Below, in pieces: positions 48,201 to 55,453 of a stretch of 64,000 bases of DNA (position 1 is its first letter; every line of letters starts with the position of its first letter). The notes beneath the pieces are model-generated. The model worked only from the letters and a program-made list of their open reading frames with translations. It did no database searches and had not been told where the DNA came from. A program made the position numbers and the translations under genes. The stretch is from Acidimicrobiales bacterium (lineage in GTDB: Bacteria > Actinomycetota > Acidimicrobiia > Acidimicrobiales > SHLQ01). The stretch covers positions 2,721 through 66,720 of the forward strand of contig JAHDCX010000005.1 of assembly GCA_020629635.1 (NCBI GenBank), given 5' to 3'.

Positions 48201-51200
48201 AGTTCGTCTCGAAGTTGTCGATCTCGGAGTCGAAGGTGCCCGGGCCGTCGTGGGACAAGAACCAGTTGCCGTCGAGAATCTCGGCCGAACCGGTCACGTA
48301 CGTCCAGCCGTATGGCAGCTGATCCGTGATCGACATGCTTTCGAGCCGTGAGAGTTCATCTGCACGAATGTCGAGTGACCAACGATAGGGCTGACCCGGA
48401 ACGACATCGAAGATCTCCGCCCAGTTCTCCTGCTGCGCAAGAGACGGAGTTCCGTACGAGCTGTCAGACCACCAACCCTGATTGTCGGTCGTCGTGTCGA
48501 ATGGATCCCAACACTGGTTGTTGTCGTTCCATCCGCCACAGTTGCCGTTGCCGCGTACGCCGAGCTGACGTGCGCGGACCTCGATGGGATGAACAAATCG
48601 AGTCAGCCGGCGTTCGACGGGGTCCAGAACGTCGGTGGCATCGTCACCTTCCGTCCAGTAGTCGCCGCCGTAAACGTCCCAGGCGTTCAGCGGGTCCTGG
48701 AAGTTCGCATCGAACGAGGTCCGATCCTCACGACATCCTGGACCGTGCCGGTACGGCCATGTCGTCTGGAGGTAACACTCGGCAGGGTCGTTGTATTGAA
48801 TGAATGGGCTGGCATCCGCCTCGATCGAGGCGACGTCGCGACCCACAGGGAACGGGAACTTGTTGATGTCGAGGTACGGCTCCTTGAAGTTGACCTGCTC
48901 CCAGGCGGTCACCTCTGCACCGATCGTCTCGCCGCCCGGCGTGTCGGACCACGGGGCCAAGCGAGCGTCGTTGCGCCACGCACCCCGGGTCTCCCAGTCG
49001 CCACTGTCACGCCAGTGGTTGGATCCGGCGTAGTTGGACCAACCGTCGATGCGCAGGGCGTAGGAGAGCTCGACGACCTGGTTGGGTTCGAGCTCGAGCA
49101 CCCATTGTGCTGGGAGGCTGTTGACCGGGGTCGACAGGTTTGGATGGTTGAGCGAGATCGACGAGATGTCGCAGTCGTAGTGGGCGATGTCGGGATCCTC
49201 GAAATCGGTTCCGGCATGCCCACCGCCCGTCGCAGCGGTACGCCAGTACGTCGTGCCGTTGAGATGGCGCAACGCATAGACGCAGTCGGTCATGGGTGTG
49301 TCGTCGACAATCACGTCGTAGGCATCGACCGGTGACTCGTTGGTCACCGTGATCGTGCACTCCACGTTCGGCGTGCCAATCGCCGTGACGATTGGCTGAG
49401 CGTCGAGCTCCGAACCCGGAGCTCCACACTGCTTGTCCATCGTGACAACCGGGTAGGAGATGATGGCCTCCTGCTCGTCGGCAGCGGCATGAATACCTGT
49501 GACCTGGTTCCACCAGTCGGTGTTCGTCGAACCATCGTTGGTGTCCCACCAGGTGTTGTCGCCCGTATATCCACCATCGAGGATGGCCAGATTGGGGCGA
49601 TGCATCTCGGCCAGGCGAAGCAGCCAGGTCGGATCTTCGTCGAAGAGCGGGTCGGTCGCACCACCGGGGAACGTGGTTGGGCGGCGATCGGCAACGATCT
49701 CTCGGAACTCGTCGAGCGTCGGCATCTGCACGGCGTAGGTCAGCTGCAGCACACGATCCTGGCCCTCCGGGTCAGGATCGATGTCGCCCAGGTACCAACC
49801 GATGGCGTTGTTGTCATCATCGTTGTACGCCGAGACCGGTCCGTCCGCAGGGTCGCCGTACTCGACGAGCGGCAAGGGGGCGAGGCCGACTGGCGTGATC
49901 GTGTCGGCTGCGGTGGTGCAGCCCACGATGCACGTCTCACTCACGTAGGTGAGGAACTCGACCGGCGGGAGATCGTTGTTCTTGTCGAGGCCGCCGTTGG
50001 GCAGCATCGTTGCGTTGTCGTAGGTGTACTCCGCCTGGGACCAACCGGAGCGACGGTTGATCCAGTCTCGGATGACGACGTCCTTCGAGGAGAAGCCGGC
50101 CGGGATGGTGACTTCGACCGTGTAGGCAAACGTGCTGCCGAACGCATCGACCGGGTGGTCGACGCGCTTCTCGAGCGTCGGCGTGTCTGCCGACATCGAG
50201 TACAGGTCACCGGCGTCGCCGCGAAGACCGTCGTCGGAGTGCCACTCGAAGTTGTTGGTCAAGAAATCGTTCGGGAACGGCGGAACGTCGGCGTACCTGA
50301 CCGGGATCTTCAGGTACCAGTTTCCGGACGGGATCGGGGGCACGTTGTCCCAGATGATCTCGGTCTCGCCGTCAGGAAGGACCGTTGCGGAGACGAAGTA
50401 GTCCTCCAGCTCGGCACCGGCTGGCCACGTCGGCGGCGCGTCGACGATGGTCGCGACGGCATAGTCGGGGTCGGCCGGGTCGAGCAGACCTCGATACTCC
50501 AGACCGTGCGGGAGGAGATCGACGAAGCGGTTGTTCACCACATCGTGATCGTCCAGATAGAAGTTCTCGAGGCGAATCGTGAACTCATCGATCTCGCCGG
50601 GCCGACCAGCGACGTTGTCCTCGGCGTCGGGAGTCTTGTGGACCCGGTTGTCGCCGGGGTTCGGGCAACCTTGCGTATCGGTCTCGAGGTATTCGTAGGG
50701 TTCTCCCGAGTTCTGGCCGCGCTCGGTCGCACCGGAGCCATCGAGGAAGCTGAGCTGACCGTCGATACGGAACGGACCGGTGTCGTTCATCACGGTCTCG
50801 ATCTCGATGTAGTACTCGACACCGGTGCTGTAGTTCGCGTTCGGGATGTATGCGACATCGGGGATCGAGCCGCGGTTCCACGTGAGGGTCTGGGTGCCGT
50901 CGCCGTTGTCGACGATCACGTCGGGGTCGGGGAACGCAACCATCGCGTCGTGGTCCGGATCGTTGGTGAGCGGACCACGGCCGGTCGCCGCGTAGCCGAC
51001 GATGTCGAAGTCCGGCAGCGTCACGATCAGCTCCGGCGAGTAGCCGACCGCATGGTCGAGACGACCATCGCCATCGAGATCAAGCGTCGGTGAGGGCTCC
51101 AAGCGGATGTCGGAGTCGTAGTCCGTGCCACCGATGATGTCGCCGTTCGAAACACGGACGCTCCACAGAGCCGTTCCACCGATCGGTTCGAGCCACATCT

Positions 51201-54200
51201 CGTTGGCGCAGGCGACTTCGACCTCAGGGACCGGCGTGAATACGAATGTGCGCACGACGGCGTTTCCGGTCGAATACACGGTGTCACCCGTGTGATCCGG
51301 GCCAGCGACCTCGTAGTACTCGGTCGCCTGTACCTCGTTGCGGATCACGTCTGGCGCGTTGTTCAGGGCCGAGATCGGCGACAGCATGTCGGGTGACACG
51401 AGTGGCGTCGCCTGATACTCGATGACGATCTGGCCACCGACACCGGGACCGGTGAAGCCGTCGGGGTCGCCGGCGAGCGGGCCAGCGAACTCACACTGGA
51501 GTTCCTGCGGTGTCCCGACGATGGCGCATGCGACGCCCGCGGGTGACACGAGCACGCTGGTCTCGTCGATGTCCATCCGGTTGACGCCGAGATCGACGGC
51601 GAGGTCGTCGATGAGGTCGATGTCGAAAGCAGGACCCGAGCCGACGTTGGTGATCGTGATGCGGTAGTCGATGACCTCACCGGCCTCGACTTCGAACACG
51701 GGATTTCCGTCGGAGTCGAAGCCCTGCTTCTCGATGTCGAGTCGTGGTGTGACGATGTCGACCGACGCTCGGTCCTTCGGGAACGCACGGTCGAACTCGG
51801 TGCCAGAGTCGGGGATCGATGCGGGCAGACCCGGGAAGACGTCACCTGAGGCACCGACGCCTGCGTCGACGTCGCGGTTGAAGAACGGCCGGACCGAGTT
51901 GATCATCGGTTCGCCGATGCCATCGATCACCTCGACGCCAGTCGAATAGGTCGTGTCGACGGTGGCCGGGAAGGTGACCCGGTAGGTGGAATCGGCAGCG
52001 TCGGCGTAGTCACCGAACCACCAGTGCAGGACGGTGCGTCCTTGCACGTTGAGCGAGGTGCCGAGGTAGGCGCCGGTGAACTCGGCCGAGCACGGACCCG
52101 CAACACAGCTCACGGTCCATCCGGCGGGAAGTGAGCCAGAGGTGCCTTCTTCGCCATAGGTCGGCTCGGCACCGAGCACGAGCCCATCGGGCAACGTGTC
52201 GACGAGCAGGACATCGTGGCTGGTGAGCGGATCTGCCGGGTTGGCGGGATCGCCATCGATCGTCAGATCAATCGTGAATGTCACGACACCGCCTGGCGCC
52301 GATTCGGCGATTTCGGCGCCGGGGCTGCTGCCGTCGTTGGACACGGTCTTGTCCACCGACGGACCCGGCTCGATCGGGACGAGTGTGTACTCACCGTCGG
52401 CCTGGTGGGAGTCTGCATCGAAGTCGATGCCCGGGTTGGTCACCGTCACCGTGTTCAGGCGCGTGAACTGTCCGTCCGACGGGGTCTCACCGTTGTGGGC
52501 GAACGGCACCGTGATTCGGGCCTGTGCACCCGGTTCGAGCTGGCCGAGCGTCAGGCTGACGTTCGGGGTGTGACCGGCGAGGATCGCGCCAGGGTCGGCG
52601 ACCGAGTTGTCGACCATCGTGGATGGCGACTGGCCAACCCACACGATCGTTGCGTCGCCAGGGAAGTACTCGAACGGGTCGGGCATGGGGTCGTTGACGA
52701 CCAGTCCGCCGATCGGGACGTCGCCGCGGTTGACCACGGTGATCGTCCATGCGCCCTCCGACGGATTGGCGGTGTCGGTCGTCCAGTTGAGGGTGGCGCC
52801 GTCGTCGACGAAGGGCGCCTTGATGACTTCGAACACCGGTGGGATCAGGTCGACGTCGGCCGGGTCTTCGTCGTAGTACGCGTCACCATCCGCGTCGAGG
52901 TTGTCGGCGGTGTCCTCCCAGCGGAGTTCGGCGACGTTCTCGTAGTTGCCCGGATCGACCGGGTCGCAGATCTCGATGACCGCGTCGAAGGAGAACTCGT
53001 CACCGCCGGCAAGCGGCGAATCGAGCTGCCAGACGCCCGCAGCCGTCTCGGTGACGCCGGTCGCGCCAGCGTCGAGTCCGCCGTCGACGTTGCAGAATCC
53101 GGTGGGAGGCACGTCGGTGACGACGATGTTGTAGGCGGTGGCGGTGCCGACGTTGCGGACACGGAAACGGAACGGCACCTGGGTACCGACCGAGTTGGCG
53201 TAGTCGAGCGTGTCGGTCCGCAACTTGTCGATGCGCAAGACCGGGTCGGGCAGCTCGTACTCGACCGTGTCGGCGGGCTGCTCGGTGTAGGTGCTGCCCA
53301 GATCGTCGCTGTAGGCCGGGATGCTGAAGGTGTTGCTCACGACACCGGTGGCGGTGGCGGTCGCCTGGTAGGTGACGTCGAACGAATCACCTTGCGCGAC
53401 GGGGCCGGCGTAGGTGAACGAGAGCACACCGTCGCCGTCGATGGCACAGTCGCCGCACGGGCCGCCGTCGATCAGGACGGTCGCGACGTCGATACCGACG
53501 CCAACGACGACGTCGGTGATCGACAGATTCTGGGCCGGACGGGAGCCGGTGTTGGTGACCGTCGTCGTGTAATCGACGGTGTCGCCGGGCTGGAAGTCCC
53601 AGTCGGTGACTTCGGTGTCGGAGAAGTCGCCATCGGAGGTGAGGCCACGCTTGTCGACGGTCAGGATCGGACGGTCGAAGATCACCGTGTCCGTTGCGTC
53701 AACCGAACCGTCATAGGGAGGAAGCGAGGCCGTCGACGGCTCAATGTCGCCGAGGCGGTCAACCGTGTTCCAGTTGACGGACACGTCGTTGGCGAAGCTG
53801 TCGAGGAACTCGACCGGATCACCCGAGCCGTAGGTCGGATCGATTTGCACCGAGTAGACGAACGTCATCTGGCGGGGGGCAAGGTCGGCGTCGATGGTGT
53901 TGGGGTACCAGCCGATGCCGGCGCCACCACCCGGGAAGGCGGTCGGCGTGAGGGTCGCGATCGGGTCCGGACACGTCGGACCAGCTGGGGTGCAGGTCGC
54001 CGAGTCGTACGAGACGAAGCTCATGCCATCTGGCAGCGTGTCGACGATCGTGAAGTTCTCGAAGGACGCGCCGGCCGGAATGTCGACGACGACGGTGAAG
54101 GGGATCGGCAGGCCAGTGCCGTAGCGATCGACCCCCGACGTCTTCGAGACGCTGGGAGCCGGCGAGCCGACCGTCACGAGGGCGTCGTCGTTGTCGGCGT

Positions 54201-55323
54201 CGAGCACGACGGTGTCGTTGGGGTTGGTCGTGCCGGGGAGGTAGGAGATGTCGGCGACGATCTCGTTGACGATGTTGGTCGACGCCGGGGTACCCAACGC
54301 CACCCGCATGACTTCATCGATCTCCGCCGAGTTGCCGGGCATCAGGTCGAAGGCCGGGTACACGACGGTGCGCGTGGCTTCGGTCCAAATGCCGCCGCCA
54401 AACGTGGTACCGCCATCGGCGACCGGATCGAGGTTGGCGTCGACCGGGACGAGCTCGTCCGGCACGTTGTCAGTGATCACGACGTCGCGCGCCGGCGCGA
54501 CGACGAGCGTCTGGGTGGCAAGGTCGACCTCGGGCACCGTGGCAACGAGCGTGTACGAGACCGGTGCATACGGAAGGTAGACGTTGTCGGGGGACGTGTT
54601 CTTGGTCAGCTCGATCTCGGGCAAGATCGCCGAGACCGCGGCCCGGACGCGATCGGTGTCCCGGTTGGACGGACCGGTCGAGATCGAGTTGAAGCACTCG
54701 GATCCTTCGAACACTTCGCCCCACGTTGCGTCGGTCGGGAGCAGCGTCTCGAAGGAGAGCACGAACGTCTCGCCACCTGCCGGGACCGAGTAGGAGACCT
54801 CACCGAAGCCGGTCTGGGCGGCGGTCATCGCCGCAACATCGCCGGGGAAGAGCACACGCCACGTCACCTGTCCCGGGGTGGTGGTGTCTTCTTCGAGGAC
54901 GAAGTCGTCAGGGTCCGGTTCGGTCCCGGCGACGAGCGTGATGTCTGTCCCCTCGATCTCGAGGTTCACGCTGTCAGGGTCCAGGACGAGGTCGCTCGGC
55001 AGAGACGTGAGTTCCATGTACGAGGCCCAGTAGGTCGATCCGTCGGGACGGGTGAGGATGTCCTGGTACACCTCACCTTCGGCGAACGTGATCGTGTCGC
55101 GGAACGCAATCACCTCGCCCGGCACGGCGCCCTGCACACCGGATTGGTCGATGCCCACCGGGGTCCCTGCCGGCACGACGTCACACGTCGTCGTCAGGCC
55201 CTCAGTGGCCGCGTTGTCGTCGGCGAACGCCGGCGCGTTCGGGACGAGGGCGGTGACAGCCGCAACCATCAAGGTGGCCAGGCCGGCGACGAAGACGCGC
55301 TTCGATTCCGTTCGGAACGACAC
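39211..55323 (-). CDS. Giant LAxTG-anchored stalk protein (DUF11 and SdrD-B repeats)
   Basis: 5,370 residues. A signal peptide (about 1-34, AFADD) is followed by about sixteen or seventeen DUF11/Ig-like modules (about 230-3,240; typical cores LDIEKQGFDSDG and DYRITITNVGSGPA), then 15 SdrD-B-type domains (about 3,245-5,300) with GDYTWIDADxDGVQD openings (Asp-rich, calcium-type) and YEFTNLPDGEY cores. The end is LAFTG (5,331-5,335), a hydrophobic helix and RRARRE: a class E sortase signal for covalent wall anchoring. It could reach far from the cell as an adhesin or a stalk. GTG start with GAGG 7 nt upstream. Confidence 0.9.
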   Translation of the reverse strand: MSFRTESKRVFVAGLATLMVAAVTALVPNAPAFADDNAATEGLTTTCDVVPAGTPVGIDQSGVQGAVPGEVIAFRDTITFAEGEVYQDILTRPDGSTYWASYMELTSLPSDLVLDPDSVNLEIEGTDITLVAGTEPDPDDFVLEEDTTTPGQVTWRVLFPGDVAAMTAAQTGFGEVSYSVPAGGETFVLSFETLLPTDATWGEVFEGSECFNSISTGPSNRDTDRVRAAVSAILPEIELTKNTSPDNVYLPYAPVSYTLVATVPEVDLATQTLVVAPARDVVITDNVPDELVPVDANLDPVADGGTTFGGGIWTEATRTVVYPAFDLMPGNSAEIDEVMRVALGTPASTNIVNEIVADISYLPGTTNPNDTVVLDADNDDALVTVGSPAPSVSKTSGVDRYGTGLPIPFTVVVDIPAGASFENFTIVDTLPDGMSFVSYDSATCTPAGPTCPDPIATLTPTAFPGGGAGIGWYPNTIDADLAPRQMTFVYSVQIDPTYGSGDPVEFLDSFANDVSVNWNTVDRLGDIEPSTASLPPYDGSVDATDTVIFDRPILTVDKRGLTSDGDFSDTEVTDWDFQPGDTVDYTTTVTNTGSRPAQNLSITDVVVGVGIDVATVLIDGGPCGDCAIDGDGVLSFTYAGPVAQGDSFDVTYQATATATGVVSNTFSIPAYSDDLGSTYTEQPADTVEYELPDPVLRIDKLRTDTLDYANSVGTQVPFRFRVRNVGTATAYNIVVTDVPPTGFCNVDGGLDAGATGVTETAAGVWQLDSPLAGGDEFSFDAVIEICDPVDPGNYENVAELRWEDTADNLDADGDAYYDEDPADVDLIPPVFEVIKAPFVDDGATLNWTTDTANPSEGAWTITVVNRGDVPIGGLVVNDPMPDPFEYFPGDATIVWVGQSPSTMVDNSVADPGAILAGHTPNVSLTLGQLEPGAQARITVPFAHNGETPSDGQFTRLNTVTVTNPGIDFDADSHQADGEYTLVPIEPGPSVDKTVSNDGSSPGAEIAESAPGGVVTFTIDLTIDGDPANPADPLTSHDVLLVDTLPDGLVLGAEPTYGEEGTSGSLPAGWTVSCVAGPCSAEFTGAYLGTSLNVQGRTVLHWWFGDYADAADSTYRVTFPATVDTTYSTGVEVIDGIGEPMINSVRPFFNRDVDAGVGASGDVFPGLPASIPDSGTEFDRAFPKDRASVDIVTPRLDIEKQGFDSDGNPVFEVEAGEVIDYRITITNVGSGPAFDIDLIDDLAVDLGVNRMDIDETSVLVSPAGVACAIVGTPQELQCEFAGPLAGDPDGFTGPGVGGQIVIEYQATPLVSPDMLSPISALNNAPDVIRNEVQATEYYEVAGPDHTGDTVYSTGNAVVRTFVFTPVPEVEVACANEMWLEPIGGTALWSVRVSNGDIIGGTDYDSDIRLEPSPTLDLDGDGRLDHAVGYSPELIVTLPDFDIVGYAATGRGPLTNDPDHDAMVAFPDPDVIVDNGDGTQTLTWNRGSIPDVAYIPNANYSTGVEYYIEIETVMNDTGPFRIDGQLSFLDGSGATERGQNSGEPYEYLETDTQGCPNPGDNRVHKTPDAEDNVAGRPGEIDEFTIRLENFYLDDHDVVNNRFVDLLPHGLEYRGLLDPADPDYAVATIVDAPPTWPAGAELEDYFVSATVLPDGETEIIWDNVPPIPSGNWYLKIPVRYADVPPFPNDFLTNNFEWHSDDGLRGDAGDLYSMSADTPTLEKRVDHPVDAFGSTFAYTVEVTIPAGFSSKDVVIRDWINRRSGWSQAEYTYDNATMLPNGGLDKNNDLPPVEFLTYVSETCIVGCTTAADTITPVGLAPLPLVEYGDPADGPVSAYNDDDNNAIGWYLGDIDPDPEGQDRVLQLTYAVQMPTLDEFREIVADRRPTTFPGGATDPLFDEDPTWLLRLAEMHRPNLAILDGGYTGDNTWWDTNDGSTNTDWWNQVTGIHAAADEQEAIISYPVVTMDKQCGAPGSELDAQPIVTAIGTPNVECTITVTNESPVDAYDVIVDDTPMTDCVYALRHLNGTTYWRTAATGGGHAGTDFEDPDIAHYDCDISSISLNHPNLSTPVNSLPAQWVLELEPNQVVELSYALRIDGWSNYAGSNHWRDSGDWETRGAWRNDARLAPWSDTPGGETIGAEVTAWEQVNFKEPYLDINKFPFPVGRDVASIEADASPFIQYNDPAECYLQTTWPYRHGPGCREDRTSFDANFQDPLNAWDVYGGDYWTEGDDATDVLDPVERRLTRFVHPIEVRARQLGVRGNGNCGGWNDNNQCWDPFDTTTDNQGWWSDSSYGTPSLAQQENWAEIFDVVPGQPYRWSLDIRADELSRLESMSITDQLPYGWTYVTGSAEILDGNWFLSHDGPGTFDSEIDNFETNYGAVPLPDPVIDGSTQGDCHAEHYHEDGPTMTWTFQRDVPGNDQPWEYRYVDARTWDYEHSTPERSYDQGEFDKYNWIRIHYEATPDPSILACDPDDTSTDKWFMENNVTLEAVRDYDAVVLTQPYNAIVPVPTPVALSKTPDDDYVTDDTLTEFTITFTNDLDVPVTDITLTDNLTITGGVPLGTGYTCGTASTPDGTGFAETRCDQTPTTSSVDWFFSSIAPGESVVITMPIQVPADENNNTRYDNTVTTTVKEYFDTELTDAGRITVINPSEPPTPSKGSTPNPATINDVVEYTVSWTANATQIFADLAYIDTLPDGLTFIEYTDITCDGSCPSGYDPADVVTYTPVPNGDGTTTLMWWFGDMPGSGASHTWSMSYRVRVNDEFVVPAVETIEDGDSVTNTVVGYSNEEDLLDEPAMIPPPSTWTTYPPSDPGSETVDIREPELAIAKTATPSSTPVDGSSTIAYTVEVTNTGVMNAYGVQVSDTPNGALENIVMDPTTFPGSVVTRGWTSIDPTVGWFIPAIAPGETATFTYTAEVADDFLISGYGDAENEAAITEFRARPGVEPEPGDRIYEPILVATTTDPLVGPRIRLEKFVGGCADEFQFVDPDTPVTWCIQVINDGEAPAYGAVVRDTLPFRWEYDAGSTAADGWTAVEPTVGTLATDVQTLEWTIGDVAAGETKEIQFTAQADPAAPLNVTNRAAVETFTAGGGTLPASLDGARDSDIARAATGGHGLEIAKVPDEQQGGWEAGEKATWDLVITNPSSDTTNNNLVVTDFLPAPLTYDTWNSTDGRVTLDTAGAVGAGPGGTQEIVWNISSLGPNETITIELIADVPATFVEMQWYVNDVQVVSDEVTDLVVNQAKGRWYEAASLGDYTWIDADADGVQDPGEDAIDGVTVNLLDGSGNQLYRDPASGAITTNPALGYPAMTTTTGDDPSTTGTVEEGWYEFGDLPAGDYMVEFVEPPGYVLTFNDLGGDDAEDSDADRATGQSHVVSLDPGEHDPTIDAGFIPGAVNEIGDYTWIDTDRDGVQDAGEDGIDGVIVDLIGPGPDGIFGTADDVVLATTTTGDDPSTPAVEEGWYEFTGLPDGEYVVEFRLDPTNPDHDGYDFTFADQGGDDAADSDADRLTGQSGVIDLDSAGVDDDPVVDPTIDAGFFQGGDNSLGDYTWIDADMDGVQDADEDELPGVLVDLIGAGPDGIFGTADDVVLQSTATDASGFYEFTNLPDGEYQVEFSLDATNPAHDGLAPTFADQGADDAADSDADRVTGRSHTIDLDSAGVNDDPVVDPTIDAGYFPGGVNELGDHTWIDLDADGVQDVGEPVLPGVIVTLYGPGPDGVFGGADDVALQTTTTDASGYYEFTELPDGEYVVGFELDPTNPAHDDLGPTWPNQGGDDAADSDADRATGLSPVVDLDSAGVDDDPVVDPTIDAGYIPNAVNIVGDYTWLDADMDGVQDVGEDELPGVLVDLIGAGPDGVFGTADDIVLASTTTDATGWYEFADLPDGEYQVEFSLDPANPAHDDLVATWEHQGGDDAADSDANRQTGRSHTVDLDSAGVDDDPVVDPTVDAGFFEDADAVNEIGDFTWLDADNDGVQDPGEAPLEGVIVTLYGPGPDGIAGNGDDIVIATTTTDATGAYEFTNLPDGEYVVGFELDPTNPDHDGLDFTFDNQGGDDAADSDADRTTGLSQVIDLDSAGADDDPVVDATIDAGFVDSDANELGDFVWIDADQDGVQDALEDPVEGALVDLIGAGPDGVFGTADDVVLDSTTTDSSGFYEFTDLPDGEYQVEFNLDSTNPDHDDLVPTWEHQGGDDAADSDANRQSGRSHTVDLDSAGADDDPVIDPTIDAGFFDGADAVNAIGDHVWIDADGDGVQDAGESGLSGVIVTLYDPGPDGVPGGGDDVAIATTTTDADGAYEFTNLPDGEYVVGFETDPANPAHNGLDLTFENQGGDDAADSDADRLTGLTDLIDLDSDGTDDDPVIDLTIDAGYILTGDNSLGDYAFIDVNQDGVQDGGDTPLEGVIVDLYGAGADGVFGTADDVFLQSTTTDAAGFYEFTDLPDGEYQVEFSLDPANPAHDDLVPTWEHQGGDDAADSDANRQSGRSHTVDLDSAGVDDDPVNDPTIDAGWFDDADAVNEIGDFTWLDADNDGVQDPGEAPLEGVIVSLYGPGPDGVFGGADDVVLATTTTDATGFYEFTNLPDGEYVVGFELDPTNPAHDGLDFTFDNQGGDDAADSDADRTTGLTAVIDLDSAGASADPIVDATIDAGFVEAQNSLGDSTFIDVNQDGVQDAGDTPLAGVIVELMSAGPDGVFGTADDAVLDTTTTDASGSYEFVDLPDGEYQVAFSLDPANPAHDDLVPTWEHQGGDDAADSDANRQTGRSHTVDLDSAGVDNDPVNDPTIDAGWLDDADAVNEIGNYTWLDTDRDGIPDVGEPPLEGVIVTLYGPGPDGIAGNGDDVALATTTTDASGFYEFTNLPDGEYVVGFELDPTNPDHDDLGFTWADQGTDDSIDSDADRVTGLTHVIDLDSDGTSTDPIVDPTIDAGFVEPIGINSIGDYTWIDADRDGAQDPGEVPVEGVLVSLIGAGPDGVFGNGDDIVLQVVSTDATGWYEFADLPDGEYQVEFNLEPTNPAHATLIPTWENTTTDETDSDANRQNGRTHVIDLDSAGTSADPIVDSTVDAGYIDDPSAINRIGDTTWIDSDGDGVQDPGELPLAGVLIELIDPVTGQVIATTVSDVDGFYEFSNLPDGEYIVRFTLDPDNPTHAPLAPTPANEGADDEDDSDADPFTGMTGIISLDPNGVIDTAVEDLSVEAGFTSSASIGDTVWRDSDTDGQQDDGEPGIPDVTVELWSPGPDGEFGGDDDVLVSSTSTDADGNYLFDDLPPGEYRVRFDPSTLPPGYTPTTTPSDCGCPGTDSDGGADGWTSSINLTSGEDRDDIDWGAYTDGDLAANGPSGPLAFTGREALDLGSLAAVLLTVGFLLVFASRRARREDELAA
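39350..45590 (-). repeat. Array of 15 SdrD-B domain repeats, alternating A/B
   Basis: Fifteen units of about 138 residues (about 414 bp). From unit 3 to 13 two types alternate: A (EYQVEFSLDPANPAHDDL ... RQTGRSHTVDLDSAG) and B (EYVVGFELDPTNPDHDGL ... ADRTTGLSQVIDLDSAG). The same landmarks recur at 41,011 and 41,842 (831 bp) and at 41,891, 42,725 and 43,559 (834 bp each), so the duplicated unit is the A+B pair. Units 14 and 15 are diverged caps. Confidence 0.88.
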
Positions 55324-55336
55324 GGGAGTACCTCGG

Positions 55337-55354
55337 GTGAGTCAGGGGACTCAC
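55337..55354 (-). promoter_or_regulatory. Leader hairpin next to the giant gene's ribosome binding site
   Basis: GTGAGTC-AGGG-GACTCAC, a 7-bp stem with a 4-nt loop, ending 2 nt before the GAGG Shine-Dalgarno of the giant gene. It may tune translation. Confidence 0.4.
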
Positions 55355-55383
55355 TCCCATCGGCGCGTCGGACCGGTTTTATG

Positions 55384-55431
55384 AATGACAAACGCTCTGG
55401 GTGGATTTACCCACCCAGAGCGTTGGTCATT
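55384..55431. terminator. Long terminator-like hairpin between the two modules
   Basis: AATGAC + A + AACGCTCTGGGTGG pairs with CCACCCAGAGCGTT + G + GTCATT around a 6-nt loop: 20 bp with one A-G mismatch. It lies 22 bp after the right-copy propeller gene and 60 bp before the giant gene start, separating the two modules. Confidence 0.8.
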
Positions 55432-55453
55432 GTGTGGTGCCCTCCCGTGGGAC

